DNA from: Frigididesulfovibrio sp031551885
Lineage (GTDB): Bacteria; Desulfobacterota; Desulfovibrionia; Desulfovibrionales; Desulfovibrionaceae
NCBI GenBank assembly: GCA_031551885.1
Contig: JAVBMX010000026.1
Span: 1 to 12,991, forward strand
Direction of reading: 5' to 3'
Length of the DNA: 12,991 nucleotides
The notes beneath the pieces are model-generated. The model ran no database searches and was not told the origin of the DNA. It saw nothing but the letters and a program-made list of their open reading frames with translations. The translations under genes and the position numbers were made by a program. This document shows positions 6,117 to 12,991 of the stretch, piece by piece (the first letter of the stretch is position 1; every line of letters begins with the position of its first letter).

Positions 6117-7322
6117 ATGAAGATCCTTGTCATCAACTGCGGCAGCTCCTCTTTCAAGTACCAGCTCATCAACATGGACAACGGCCAGGCGCTGTGTTCC
6201 GGTCTGGTGGAGCGCATCGGCGACACCGTGGGCGCCCTGACCCACAAGAAAGCCCCCGGTACGCCGGATGAGAAGAAATTCAGCCGCGAACAGCCCTTCA
6301 AAGACCACACGGCCGGCATGGAAGCGGTCATGGCCCTGCTTACCGACCCGGAAAAGGGTGTGATCAAGGACCTGAAAGAAATCAGCGCGGTGGGCCACCG
6401 GGTGGTCCAGGGCGGAGAACTCTACCCCTCTTCCTGCCGGGTGACCCCGGACGTGAAAAAGGGCATCGCCGACCTCGCGCCCCTCGCGCCCCTGCACAAC
6501 CCGGCCAACCTCCAGGGCATTGAAGTGGCGGAAAAATTGCTGCCCCACGCCCCTTCCGTGGCCGTGTTCGACACCGAATTCCACGCCACCATGCCGGCCA
6601 AGGCCTTCATGTACCCCCTGCCCTACGAACTGTATGAAAAACAGCGCGTGCGCCGCTACGGCATGCACGGCACCTCGCACAAGTACGTGGCCCACAAGGC
6701 CGCCGAGTTCCTGGACCGCAAGAACGAAGGCTTCAACGTGATCACCTGCCACCTGGGCAACGGGTGCTCGATCACCGCGGTCAAAGACGGCAAGTGCATC
6801 GACACCAGCATGGGCCTGACCCCCTTGGCCGGAGTGATGATGGGCACGCGCAGCGGCGACATCGACCCGGCCATCCACGCCTTCCTCGGCCGGCACACCG
6901 GCATGGGCCTGGAAGACATCGACGCCATGCTCAACCGCCAGAGCGGCCTGAAAGGCATCTGCGGCGTGAACGACATGCGCGACATCCATGCCGCCCGCGA
7001 AAAAGGCGACGCCAAGGCCCAACTGGCTTTTGAAATGTTTTGCCACACCATTCGCCGCTTCATCGGCTCCTACATGGTGGCCCTCGGCCGGGTGGACGCC
7101 CTTGTGTTTACGGCCGGAATCGGTGAAAATGACGAATACGTCCGCGCCGAAGTCTGCGCGGGCCTGGAAGACCTGGGAATCGTTCTGGACGCCGCCGCCA
7201 ACGACAAGCGCTCCGGCGAGACGCGCTCCATCAGCCCGGCCGGCACGAAGACGCCGATCCTGGTCGTTCCCACCAACGAAGAGTTGGCCATCGCCCAAGC
7301 CACGCTCGCGGTCTTGAAGTAA
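6117..7322 (+). CDS. ackA: Acetate kinase
   Basis: The enzyme transfers the phosphate of acetyl phosphate to ADP, giving acetate and ATP: substrate-level phosphorylation at the end of incomplete organic acid oxidation. It has 401 residues, normal for the family. Visible signatures are VINCGSSSFKY at the N-terminus (Asn7), FDTEFHATMP with catalytic Asp152, RYGMHGTSHKYV, GTRSGDIDP with Arg245, and PTNEELAIA with Glu388; these match Asp148, Arg241 and Glu384 of the Methanosarcina enzyme with a constant offset of four. VFTAGIGEND is also present. ATG 6117 lies ten bases after GGAGA. It is 114 bases downstream of pta with a hairpin between, same strand, so probably co-transcribed. Confidence 0.98.
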   Translation: MKILVINCGSSSFKYQLINMDNGQALCSGLVERIGDTVGALTHKKAPGTPDEKKFSREQPFKDHTAGMEAVMALLTDPEKGVIKDLKEISAVGHRVVQGGELYPSSCRVTPDVKKGIADLAPLAPLHNPANLQGIEVAEKLLPHAPSVAVFDTEFHATMPAKAFMYPLPYELYEKQRVRRYGMHGTSHKYVAHKAAEFLDRKNEGFNVITCHLGNGCSITAVKDGKCIDTSMGLTPLAGVMMGTRSGDIDPAIHAFLGRHTGMGLEDIDAMLNRQSGLKGICGVNDMRDIHAAREKGDAKAQLAFEMFCHTIRRFIGSYMVALGRVDALVFTAGIGENDEYVRAEVCAGLEDLGIVLDAAANDKRSGETRSISPAGTKTPILVVPTNEELAIAQATLAVLK

Positions 7323-7335
7323 CAACGCATCATGC

Positions 7336-7385
7336 GCCGTCTTTTCGGCGGACGCGGCAACACGCCCCGTTCGCCGAAAAGCGGC
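7336..7385 (+). other. Intercistronic hairpin between ackA and the DRTGG gene
   Basis: GCCG-T-CTTTTCGGCG (7336-7350) pairs with CGCCGAAAAGCGGC (7372-7385) through a 14-bp stem with one bulged T and a 21-base loop. It fills most of the gap between the two genes and ends ten bases before the next ribosome site, so it could reduce expression of the third gene relative to ackA. There is no T-run for termination. Confidence 0.75.
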
Positions 7386-7403
7386 CTTACATCGGGAAGG
7401 GAT

Positions 7404-8483
7404 ATGCCGGGTATCTACATAGCCTCAACAGCGTCGCGCGCGGGAAAAAGTCTGCTCACCCTCTCTTTGGGGGTGTTGCTGCGGCGCGCGGGGTTCTCCG
7501 TCGGCTACATGAAGCCCGTGGGCAATCATCCCAAAACCGTGGATGAACTTCAGGGCGACGAAGATGCCCTGGTGGTGCAGGAAGTTCTGGGCCAGGAAGT
7601 TCCGGCCGACATCCTCACCCCGATCGTTTCCCCCCAAACCCTGCGCGATTTGTGGCTGCACGACCCCAACGCGGCCGAAGCGAACATGGCGCGCATTCGC
7701 GCCGCCTACGACATCATCGCCAAGGATCGGGACGTGGTTCTTACCGCCGGCTGCGGGGCCTTCCCGGCTTCCGGAAGTTTCGCCGGGGTCGCCGGTCCGG
7801 CCCTGGTCAAGGGACTCGACCTGCGGGTCCTTCTGGTGGAACGCCTCGACCGCTCTTTTGATCACGATGCCGTGCTCCACTGCGCGGCCACCCTTGGCCC
7901 TTCCCTGCTTGGGGTGGTGCTCAACGATGTGCCCGAAGAAGACCGCCGCGACGTGGACCAAGCCCTGGTCCCCTATCTGGAATCCCGCTCCGTGCGGGTG
8001 CTTGGAATTATTCCGCGCGAACCGGGCCTGTGGGCCATCCGGGCCGGTGATCTGGTCCAGGCCCTGAACGGCCGCCCGGCCGCCGGCAATGCCGGGGCCT
8101 CGCGCATGGTCAAAGGGTTCATCATCGGCGCCATGCAGGTGGAAAACTTCATGACCCATCTGCGCCGGCATCCCAACCGGGCCGTCATCGTGGGCGGCGA
8201 CCGCGTGGATCTGCAACTGGCCTCGCTGCACGAAAACGCGCCCTGCGTCATTCTCACCGGCAACCTCGGCCCGGCGGATCTCGTGCGGGTCAAAGCCGAA
8301 AGTTTGGGAATTCCGCTGATCGTCGTGCGCGACGACACCTACACCACAGCCCAGGCCATGGCCGGGCTGCTCACGAACATCAAGCTGCGCGAACTGCACC
8401 GCATCCGTTTGGGCGTGGACCTCGCCGACGCCTCCCTTGATATGTCCGCCTTCATCGACGCTTTTGGGTTGAAGAAGGGATAG
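7404..8483 (+). CDS. BioD-like P-loop + DRTGG protein, like the N-terminal half of Pta
   Basis: This 359-residue protein has a dethiobiotin synthetase/CobB-like P-loop domain (IYIASTASRAGKS, residues 4-16; MKPVGNHP) and a C-terminal DRTGG domain (about 234-335, with GGDRVDLQLASL and CVILTGNLGP). The same two domains in the same order form the first half of the neighbouring Pta, but the catalytic domain is absent. It is therefore not a phosphotransacetylase. Start ATG 7404 follows GGGAAGG (7394-7400). The equivalent gene DVU3031 sits after pta-ackA in D. vulgaris, whose function I do not know to be established. An inferred role is nucleotide-dependent regulation or assembly with Pta/AckA. A free-standing cobyrinate-amidase or BioD role is less likely because the DRTGG domain and context point to acetate metabolism. 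Confidence 0.88.
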   Translation: MPGIYIASTASRAGKSLLTLSLGVLLRRAGFSVGYMKPVGNHPKTVDELQGDEDALVVQEVLGQEVPADILTPIVSPQTLRDLWLHDPNAAEANMARIRAAYDIIAKDRDVVLTAGCGAFPASGSFAGVAGPALVKGLDLRVLLVERLDRSFDHDAVLHCAATLGPSLLGVVLNDVPEEDRRDVDQALVPYLESRSVRVLGIIPREPGLWAIRAGDLVQALNGRPAAGNAGASRMVKGFIIGAMQVENFMTHLRRHPNRAVIVGGDRVDLQLASLHENAPCVILTGNLGPADLVRVKAESLGIPLIVVRDDTYTTAQAMAGLLTNIKLRELHRIRLGVDLADASLDMSAFIDAFGLKKG

Positions 8484-8525
8484 GGGAAGCAAGAGGTCGG
8501 AAGAGGTTCTTTTTGCCTCCGGCGG

Positions 8526-8560
8526 GCAAAGGGGTTAAACCCCTTTGCAATCCCTTTTTT
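8526..8560 (+). terminator. Rho-independent terminator of the pta operon
   Basis: GCAAAGGGG (8526-8534) and CCCCTTTGC (8540-8548) form a perfect nine-base stem with loop TTAAA, followed after AATCCC by six T (8555-8560). It lies about 40 bases past the DRTGG gene's stop codon. Confidence 0.92.
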
Positions 8561-8882
8561 GTGACGAAGCGGTTCCTCTTCCCAATATCTTCCACGTTGC
8601 GACACAGGTGTCTCTCACCCTCGCGGGCGGCACTTTGCAATCCCTTTGGGCGGCGACGTCTCGTGCCCCGATGCGGCGACCGCCGCCGACGACGGACCAC
8701 CCCTGATTCGTTCGGCCAATCCCCCTTCTTGCTTTTCCCCCGACTCTTCGCCAATATGCGCGATGTCGCGTTCCGATAAGAAAACGCGGCGTAACGTAAT
8801 ATCGTTCCCCGCGTTGGAGCGTTCTCCCTTTCCCTACGCGAGCAAGACAATCACGTCCTCCCCTCCTCTTTTTTTGCCGATA
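8561..8882. other. Intergenic stretch, no gene seen
   Basis: No frame here looks coding. The 15-base string CTTTGCAATCCCTTT from the terminator's 3' arm and tail (8543-8557) recurs directly at 8633-8647 without its partner arm, as if a second terminator copy had decayed. A GACAC/GTGTC inverted repeat lies at 8601-8612. The promoter for the transferase gene may lie in the second half, but I cannot place its boxes. Confidence 0.4.
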
Positions 8883-8963
8883 AAAGTTTGGGAGAAGAGG
8901 GGATGGGGGTGCGGGGGTCGGGGAGAAGACCCTTTTCAAAGGGTTTTCTCCCCTTCCCCCGCA
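8883..8963. repeat. G-rich repeat element, copy 1, with long hairpin
   Basis: The element starts AAAGTTT and contains four G-runs (8899-8923) with loops AT, TGC and TC, a strong quadruplex motif. Its second half folds as a hairpin: 8910-8935 pairs with 8938-8963, including GGGGAGAA with TTCTCCCC, with only two mismatched positions and one wobble. The first 19 bases of the G-run core recur exactly at 12964-12982. It may act as a terminator on either strand, although T-runs are weak. It ends 25 bases before the transferase start, so it would also lie in or near that gene's leader. Confidence 0.7.
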
Positions 8964-8988
8964 TTCCGGACATACCCGGAATACACGA

Positions 8989-10695
8989 ATGCGCGAGCTT
9001 GTTTTTGGACCCATGCCCGCCGGGGCCACCCCGGTCACCCACAAGGCCGCCGGAGTCTGGTGTTTTGCCGAGCAGGAAGACGACTGTTTTCCCGGCTGGG
9101 ACGGCCCCGACGGTTTCATTCTGCCCCCCGATCCCTACCCGAGCGCCGCGTTCATGCGCACGGAGGCTTTGGCCGCCAACGCCGAAGCCGTTCGCCTCAT
9201 CCACCGGCTGGGCGAGCGCCTGGATGTGGCTCTGGGTATCGGCAGAACCGATGCCTTTTGGCAAACCGCTCTGGGCCCGTGGGCCATTCTCTTCACCCAT
9301 TCCGCCGCCGAGCGCAGACGGCGGGTGCTCGATCTGAGCAAAGACCCGGAACCCCTGCGGGTGCTCCTTTTACCCCGCAACTGCCCGTTCGGGTTCGCCG
9401 ACACCCTGGACTTCATGGTTCGCGGCGTCCTCGCGTCGGGATGGAACTACTACCTGTTCTCCCGTATGGTCGAAGCCCTGGCCCCGCCCCACTGGGAAAT
9501 CTCTTACGCTCCACCCCGGGAGCTCACCCCCGGTTCGCCGCTTGTCGAGCCGGAAAACATCAAGTCCAAGCTCCGGCGGTTCTTGCGCAATCTGCCTTTT
9601 CCCTACCACAAGGGCTTTTCCCTCGGCCGGAACCTGCGGCTGAACATCGCGGTGCTGCGCAACAAAACGGCCAAGCCGGACCGCGAGTATGATCTCAACC
9701 GCTACGGCGCGGGCGGCATCGCCTGGGGTTTCGACTTTTTTGAGCTGGCCGAACGCGCCCTGCCCCGCAGTTTTGAGTCGGAGATCCCCCAGCGTCTTCC
9801 CCGCCTGAGGGGCCGTCTGCGGGGCATCACCGCCGCCGCCGGCCAGGACGACCGCTACCGCCTGCGCATCGCCTCGCTGGTCGAGGTCGGAGCCTCGCTG
9901 TTTTCGGTCCAGCACGGGGCCAACTACGGCAATTTGGCGAGCATCGGCGGTTCCTTCTGGGAATACGCCCGCCACGCCTTCATTTCCTGGGGCTGGAAGA
10001 TGCACCCGCCCTTTCCGGTCAACGCCGTGCCTCTGCCTCAGCCCGGCCTGGCCGCCGTGTACAACACGCACAACGAGGCCGCTCCTTCGCTCATCCTGGT
10101 GGGCACAGAGATGAGCTCTCGGCTGTACCGCCTGAAGTCCCGCCCCCAAAGCGGCGAGCTGCCGGCTTACCGACAGGCGAAAGTCGACTTTTTCCAGGCC
10201 CTGGACGAACCCGTGCGCAAAGCGTCTTTTTACCGTCCCTATTTCCGCACCCCCGGCGGGTTGCAGGACGGCGATCATCTGCGCCGCGCCCTGCCCGACA
10301 TCCCCCTTTGCCGGGGTGATCTGGGCAAGCACATGTCGTCCTGCCGAGTTCTGGTTCTCGATCATTACGGCACAACCATGCACCAGGCCCTGGCCGCCGG
10401 AACGCCGCTGGTCGCCTTCTGGAACCGCGCCTCCTGGGGCATGACCCCGGAGACGGACGCCGTTCTCAACGAGCTCGCCGCAGTCGGCATCCTGCACCCG
10501 GACGCGGCCTCGGCGGCCTTGCACATCAACCGGGTTTGGGACAATATCCCCGATTGGTGGACCGCCGACGCCGTCCAGGCCGCGCGCAAACGCTGGCTGG
10601 CCGCCTTTGCCCTGTGCGGCGAAGGACCGGACCTCGCGCCCGTCTCCCCCGCCCGTCTGGCCGGGCTCTGGGCCGAAACGTTACGGACGTTGTAG
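8989..10695 (+). CDS. LIC12162-family putative surface polysaccharide transferase
   Basis: This 568-residue protein resembles the LIC12162 family of putative transferases (TIGR04331, as I recall it), found in O-antigen and capsule clusters. Supporting motifs are SVQHGANYGNL (from about residue 305), followed by GGSFWEYARHAFISWGW, and near the C-terminus LDHYGTTMHQALAAGTPLVA (about 455-475), which has the layout of a glycosyltransferase nucleotide-sugar site (GT-B-like). I see no signal peptide or membrane segment, so it is probably cytosolic or membrane-associated. ATG 8989 has only a weak ribosome site (CGGAATACACGA); ATG 9013 is an alternative. The flippase downstream on the same strand supports a polysaccharide role. 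The exact donor and acceptor are unknown. Confidence 0.75.
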   Translation: MRELVFGPMPAGATPVTHKAAGVWCFAEQEDDCFPGWDGPDGFILPPDPYPSAAFMRTEALAANAEAVRLIHRLGERLDVALGIGRTDAFWQTALGPWAILFTHSAAERRRRVLDLSKDPEPLRVLLLPRNCPFGFADTLDFMVRGVLASGWNYYLFSRMVEALAPPHWEISYAPPRELTPGSPLVEPENIKSKLRRFLRNLPFPYHKGFSLGRNLRLNIAVLRNKTAKPDREYDLNRYGAGGIAWGFDFFELAERALPRSFESEIPQRLPRLRGRLRGITAAAGQDDRYRLRIASLVEVGASLFSVQHGANYGNLASIGGSFWEYARHAFISWGWKMHPPFPVNAVPLPQPGLAAVYNTHNEAAPSLILVGTEMSSRLYRLKSRPQSGELPAYRQAKVDFFQALDEPVRKASFYRPYFRTPGGLQDGDHLRRALPDIPLCRGDLGKHMSSCRVLVLDHYGTTMHQALAAGTPLVAFWNRASWGMTPETDAVLNELAAVGILHPDAASAALHINRVWDNIPDWWTADAVQAARKRWLAAFALCGEGPDLAPVSPARLAGLWAETLRTL

Positions 10696-10706
10696 GGGAT
10701 GATGCA

Positions 10707-10752
10707 CAGGGGCTTCGCCCCTGACCCCACCGGGGGAAATGATTTCCCCCGG
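10707..10752. repeat. Two tandem perfect hairpins after the transferase gene
   Basis: CAGGGGC/GCCCCTG (10707-10723, loop TTC) is followed by CCGGGGGAAA/TTTCCCCCGG (10730-10752, loop TGA). Both stems are perfect. They start 11 bases after the stop codon. Neither is followed by a T-run, so they may block 3' exonucleases or be a dispersed repeat unit rather than a classical terminator. Confidence 0.75.
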
Positions 10753-10832
10753 CCCCCTCGAATCGGATACAGAGTGCGCGACCATATGGAAGCGATATGC
10801 CGTGGCGGAGCGTCCGCTTGGGAAGAATTTTT

Positions 10833-11015
10833 ATGGGCCTTCACGACGCGGTGTCCGATATCGGCAGTGAGCGCCTCACCGCCGCATTCCTCCGGAATGC
10901 TGAAAAATGTCCCAGAGTTGGGGATGCGTACAACGATGTAAGAGCGTCTCAAAACACACAGCAACACTTGTCTAAAAGCCGGCGGAACCACCACAAATCT
11001 CGTCCATCCCCATAA
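10833..11015 (+). CDS. Possible 60-residue small protein ahead of the flippase
   Basis: ATG 10833 is preceded at seven bases by GGAAG (10821-10825). The first half (MGLHDAVSDIGSERLTAAFL) uses GC-ending codons like its neighbours and looks coding; the second half is polar, basic and atypical. The TAA (11013-11015) is three bases before the flippase ATG, which lacks a ribosome site of its own, so translation of this ORF could feed ribosomes to the flippase. I recognise no family. It may also be chance. Confidence 0.3.
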   Translation: MGLHDAVSDIGSERLTAAFLRNAEKCPRVGDAYNDVRASQNTQQHLSKSRRNHHKSRPSP

Positions 11016-11018
11016 TTT

Positions 11019-12551
11019 ATGAGCAACGCCTCCACTCCCGCCGCCGGCGACTCCTTACGGAAACGCTATCTGTTCAAGCTGATCGCCAACGCGGCCGGCA
11101 TCCCGCTCTACTTCGTGCTCGAAGCCCTCATGCCCCGCGCCCTCGGCCCGGCGGCCTACGGAAATTTCAGTTTCGCCACCAACATGTTCCTGCAGTTTTC
11201 CGCGTTTCTGGATATGGGCACCTCCACTTGCCTGGCCACCACCTTGTCCAAAAATCCGGATGACGACGCCTCCGTCGCCCTCTATCTGCGCTTCTCGCTC
11301 GTCGTTCTGGCCCTGTGCATGGGCGCGGGCTGTCTGGCCTTGATCCCCACCGTGGGTGACGCCCTTTTGCCCGGTGTGCCCGCCTTTATGGCCCCGGCCG
11401 CCGCTTTCTGGGCCTACCTGACCTGGGCCGGACGCACGACTCGCAGCGTCAACGACGCGCTGGGTCTGACCGTCGGCGGCGAAGCCTTGCGCACCATCGT
11501 CAGCCTGCTCTCGGCTCTGGCCCTGGCCGGGTTGTTCCTGGCGGGCGTGCTGTCCATTCCGGTGCTGTTTCTGCACCAATACGTGTTTCTCGGCGCGGCC
11601 GCCGTCGGCTTTGCCCTTCTGGCCCGCCGGGCCAAGCCCGGTTGGAACTTGCGCCTTCCCCACGAAACGGCCAAAGAGCGGACGCGGATGTTCTGGGCCT
11701 ACAGCTCCCCGCTGTTCGTTGCCGCGCTTGGTTCGGCGGCGGCGCTTTCCGGCGAGCGCTGGATGCTCCAGTTTTTTGGCGGCAGCGTGGAGCAAGGGTT
11801 CTTCTCGCTGGGGCAGAAGGTGGGCATGGCCTGCTTCTTGTTCGTCACGGCCCTGACTCCGCTGCTCATGCGCGAGATGGCCGCCGCCCACGGCTCGAAC
11901 AACCCCCGGCTCATGGCCGCCCTGGTGGACCGCTATGCCCCGATGATTTACGCCGTATCGGCCTGGTTCGCCTGTTTCACTTTCGCCGAAGCCCCGGCCG
12001 TGGTGCGCCTGTTCGGCGGCGCGGCCTTCGCCGGCGCGGTGTGGCCGGTGGCGATCATGTCGCTGTATCCCATCCACCAAGGGTACGGGCAGGTCGCGGC
12101 CTCGGTTTTTTACGCCGCCGGAGAAACCAGGGCTTATCGCAACCTGACCCTGCTCACCCTTATTCCCGGTACGGCGCTTTCCTGGTTCGTCCTCGCCCCG
12201 GCCGATCTTTTCGGTCTGGACCTCGGCTCTTACGGGCTGGCCGTGAAGATGGTGCTGGTTCAGGCGATTTCCGTGAACATCCTGCTTTTCGCCTGCCGGA
12301 GAATCGTGCCGTTCGGCTACGGCCGCAACCTGCTGCACCAGCTTGTCGCGGCCCCGGCCTTTGCCCTGGCCGCTTTTGCCTGCCGCCTGGGCACGGAATG
12401 GTTCGCTCCGGCCGAAAGCCTGTGGCGTTTTTTCGGCTCCGGCTTCCTCTACTGCCTCGTCACCGGGCTGCTCATTCTGCTTGTGCCTTTCCTGGCCGGG
12501 CTGAAGCGGGAAGACTTCGGTAAGCTGCGGTCTTGGCGCAGACCCTCTTAA
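11019..12551 (+). CDS. Wzx-like polysaccharide flippase
   Basis: This 510-residue, strongly hydrophobic protein belongs to the polysaccharide transporter (MOP superfamily, Wzx-like) group, which flips lipid-linked glycan units across the inner membrane. The N-terminus SLRKRYLFKLIANAAGIPLY and PRALGPAAYGNFSFATNM are the family's typical opening. Hydrophobic segments recur along the protein, for example LVVLALCMGAGCLALIP, LLSALALAGLFLAGVLSIPV and LLILLVPFLAGL; about 12-14 helices are expected, and the C-terminus is basic (KREDFGKLRSWRRPS). No Shine-Dalgarno sequence precedes ATG 11019, suggesting coupling to the small ORF before it or a different start. Together with the transferase it forms part of a surface glycan cassette; substrate unknown. 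Confidence 0.88.
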   Translation: MSNASTPAAGDSLRKRYLFKLIANAAGIPLYFVLEALMPRALGPAAYGNFSFATNMFLQFSAFLDMGTSTCLATTLSKNPDDDASVALYLRFSLVVLALCMGAGCLALIPTVGDALLPGVPAFMAPAAAFWAYLTWAGRTTRSVNDALGLTVGGEALRTIVSLLSALALAGLFLAGVLSIPVLFLHQYVFLGAAAVGFALLARRAKPGWNLRLPHETAKERTRMFWAYSSPLFVAALGSAAALSGERWMLQFFGGSVEQGFFSLGQKVGMACFLFVTALTPLLMREMAAAHGSNNPRLMAALVDRYAPMIYAVSAWFACFTFAEAPAVVRLFGGAAFAGAVWPVAIMSLYPIHQGYGQVAASVFYAAGETRAYRNLTLLTLIPGTALSWFVLAPADLFGLDLGSYGLAVKMVLVQAISVNILLFACRRIVPFGYGRNLLHQLVAAPAFALAAFACRLGTEWFAPAESLWRFFGSGFLYCLVTGLLILLVPFLAGLKREDFGKLRSWRRPS

Positions 12552-12560
12552 TTGGGGGAC

Positions 12561-12755
12561 TCAAACAGGGCTGCATAGGTCTGCCGGCCGGCGGGGCACT
12601 CCCACGGAGTAAGGAAAATCGCCTGCAACAACGCGGGCGGCACCCCAAACCCCTGGCAGGGGATTGAGCCAGAGCTGCGGAGGTAATCCCTCAATGAAGC
12701 CCTGCAATATGAGACGGTCGCCCCACATCTGCACGGGCGGCGCCTGCACCCCCAT
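12561..12755 (-). pseudogene. Possible frameshifted small ORF, unknown
   Basis: From ATG 12755-12753 the frame reads MGVQAPPVQMWGDRLILQGF and on to WLNPLPGVW with GC-ending codons. After that, codon use in this frame worsens, while the next frame (ending in a TAA just past the flippase, near 12548) becomes the better one and reads PPALLQAIFLTPWECPAGRQ. A shift near the G-runs at about 12640-12660 would explain this. There is no ribosome site. I recognise no family, and it overlaps another weak ORF on the plus strand. Confidence 0.2.
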
Positions 12756-12807
12756 TGTCGGCAAACCCGCGCTTTGCGCGGCTTCGCCGACATATCGGGG
12801 ATACTAA
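12694..12807 (+). CDS. Possible 37-residue cysteine-rich peptide
   Basis: ATG 12694 has a strong ribosome site, GGAGGT (12679-12684), nine bases upstream. The peptide starts MKPCNMRRSPHICTGG and has four cysteines (4, 13, 18, 28). No signal peptide. The 3' part is built from a hairpin (12756-12792), so its composition may be incidental. It overlaps the minus-strand candidate at 12561-12755, and at most one is likely real. Confidence 0.2.
   Translation: MKPCNMRRSPHICTGGACTPIVGKPALCAASPTYRGY
12756..12792. repeat. Hairpin downstream of the flippase
   Basis: TGTCGGC (12756-12762) pairs with GCCGACA (12786-12792). After two single mismatches around an AA/TT pair, CCGCGC pairs with GCGCGG around a TTT loop. 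It lies about 205 bases past the flippase stop and has no T-run, so its role in termination is doubtful. Confidence 0.6.
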
Positions 12808-12947
12808 GAATTCCATTCCCATGCGAGATTTCGGAAGACGACACCCCCCAATCAAAGCAGTCTGTCCCAAAATCGGTGAGCAACAGTCTCACCCCCAAAG
12901 CCAATGCGAAACAATCGCTTCACCTCTCCTTCAAATTTCTCACAATC

Positions 12948-12991
12948 AAAGTTTTTTGCGGAAGGGGATGGGGGTGCGGGGGAAGGGGGAA
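12948..12991. repeat. G-rich repeat element, copy 2, cut by the window edge
   Basis: This begins AAAGTTTTTTGCGG and contains GGGG-AT-GGGGG-TGC-GGGGG-AA-GGGGG (12964-12989). The first 19 bases of that core are identical to 8899-8917, in the same orientation. The hairpin half seen in copy 1 would lie beyond the window. Confidence 0.7.

Noticed and set aside
5052..7325. A 757-codon minus-strand open frame.
   Set aside because: Antisense shadow spanning pta and ackA; His/Gly/Val-rich with no domain.
1..12991. tRNA, rRNA, CRISPR array or insertion sequence.
   Set aside because: I found no cloverleaf, regular spaced repeats, transposase gene or terminal inverted repeats with target duplication.

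Overview
The window looks like chromosomal DNA from a GC-rich sulfate-reducing deltaproteobacterium close to Desulfovibrio (Desulfobacterota). Two things point there. First, pta, ackA and a stand-alone BioD-like/DRTGG protein lie in the same order as DVU3029-DVU3031 of Desulfovibrio vulgaris Hildenborough (recalled, not searched). Second, the intergenic regions carry G/C-run hairpins of the kind common in that group.

Layout. Positions 1-687 hold no gene I can support but are dense in inverted repeats, including a 26-bp imperfect stem at 26-83. On the minus strand, 749-2222 encodes a PAS + AAA+ + Fis-type HTH sigma-54 activator. Its frame is broken by a run of ten G (909-918), and a perfect-palindrome terminator follows it (688-725). 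Divergent from it, behind a near-consensus sigma-54 promoter (2350-2365), is an OsmC-family redox protein (2423-2854). The activator and the OsmC gene are probably a regulator/target pair. Next is a single gcvH (3026-3412) with a structured leader, possibly a divergent glycine riboswitch, and its own terminator.

Central metabolism. After an AT-rich, hairpin-rich leader comes pta (3891-6002), ackA (6117-7322) and the BioD-like/DRTGG protein (7404-8483), closed by a strong terminator (8526-8560). Pta and AckA together turn acetyl-CoA into acetate with gain of ATP, the energy-conserving end of lactate/pyruvate oxidation. The third protein resembles the N-terminal, non-catalytic half of Pta and may regulate it. 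Each gap inside this operon holds a long hairpin.

Surface polysaccharide. After about 500 bases without a gene come a LIC12162-family putative transferase (8989-10695), a possible 60-residue ORF (10833-11015) and a Wzx-like flippase (11019-12551). This pair is bracketed by two same-orientation copies of a G-rich, quadruplex-capable element (8883-8963 and 12948-12991, the second cut by the window edge). The last 440 bases hold only weak small-ORF candidates and a hairpin.

All calls come from reading the sequence by eye. No database search was possible, so family names rest on recognised motifs and gene order.
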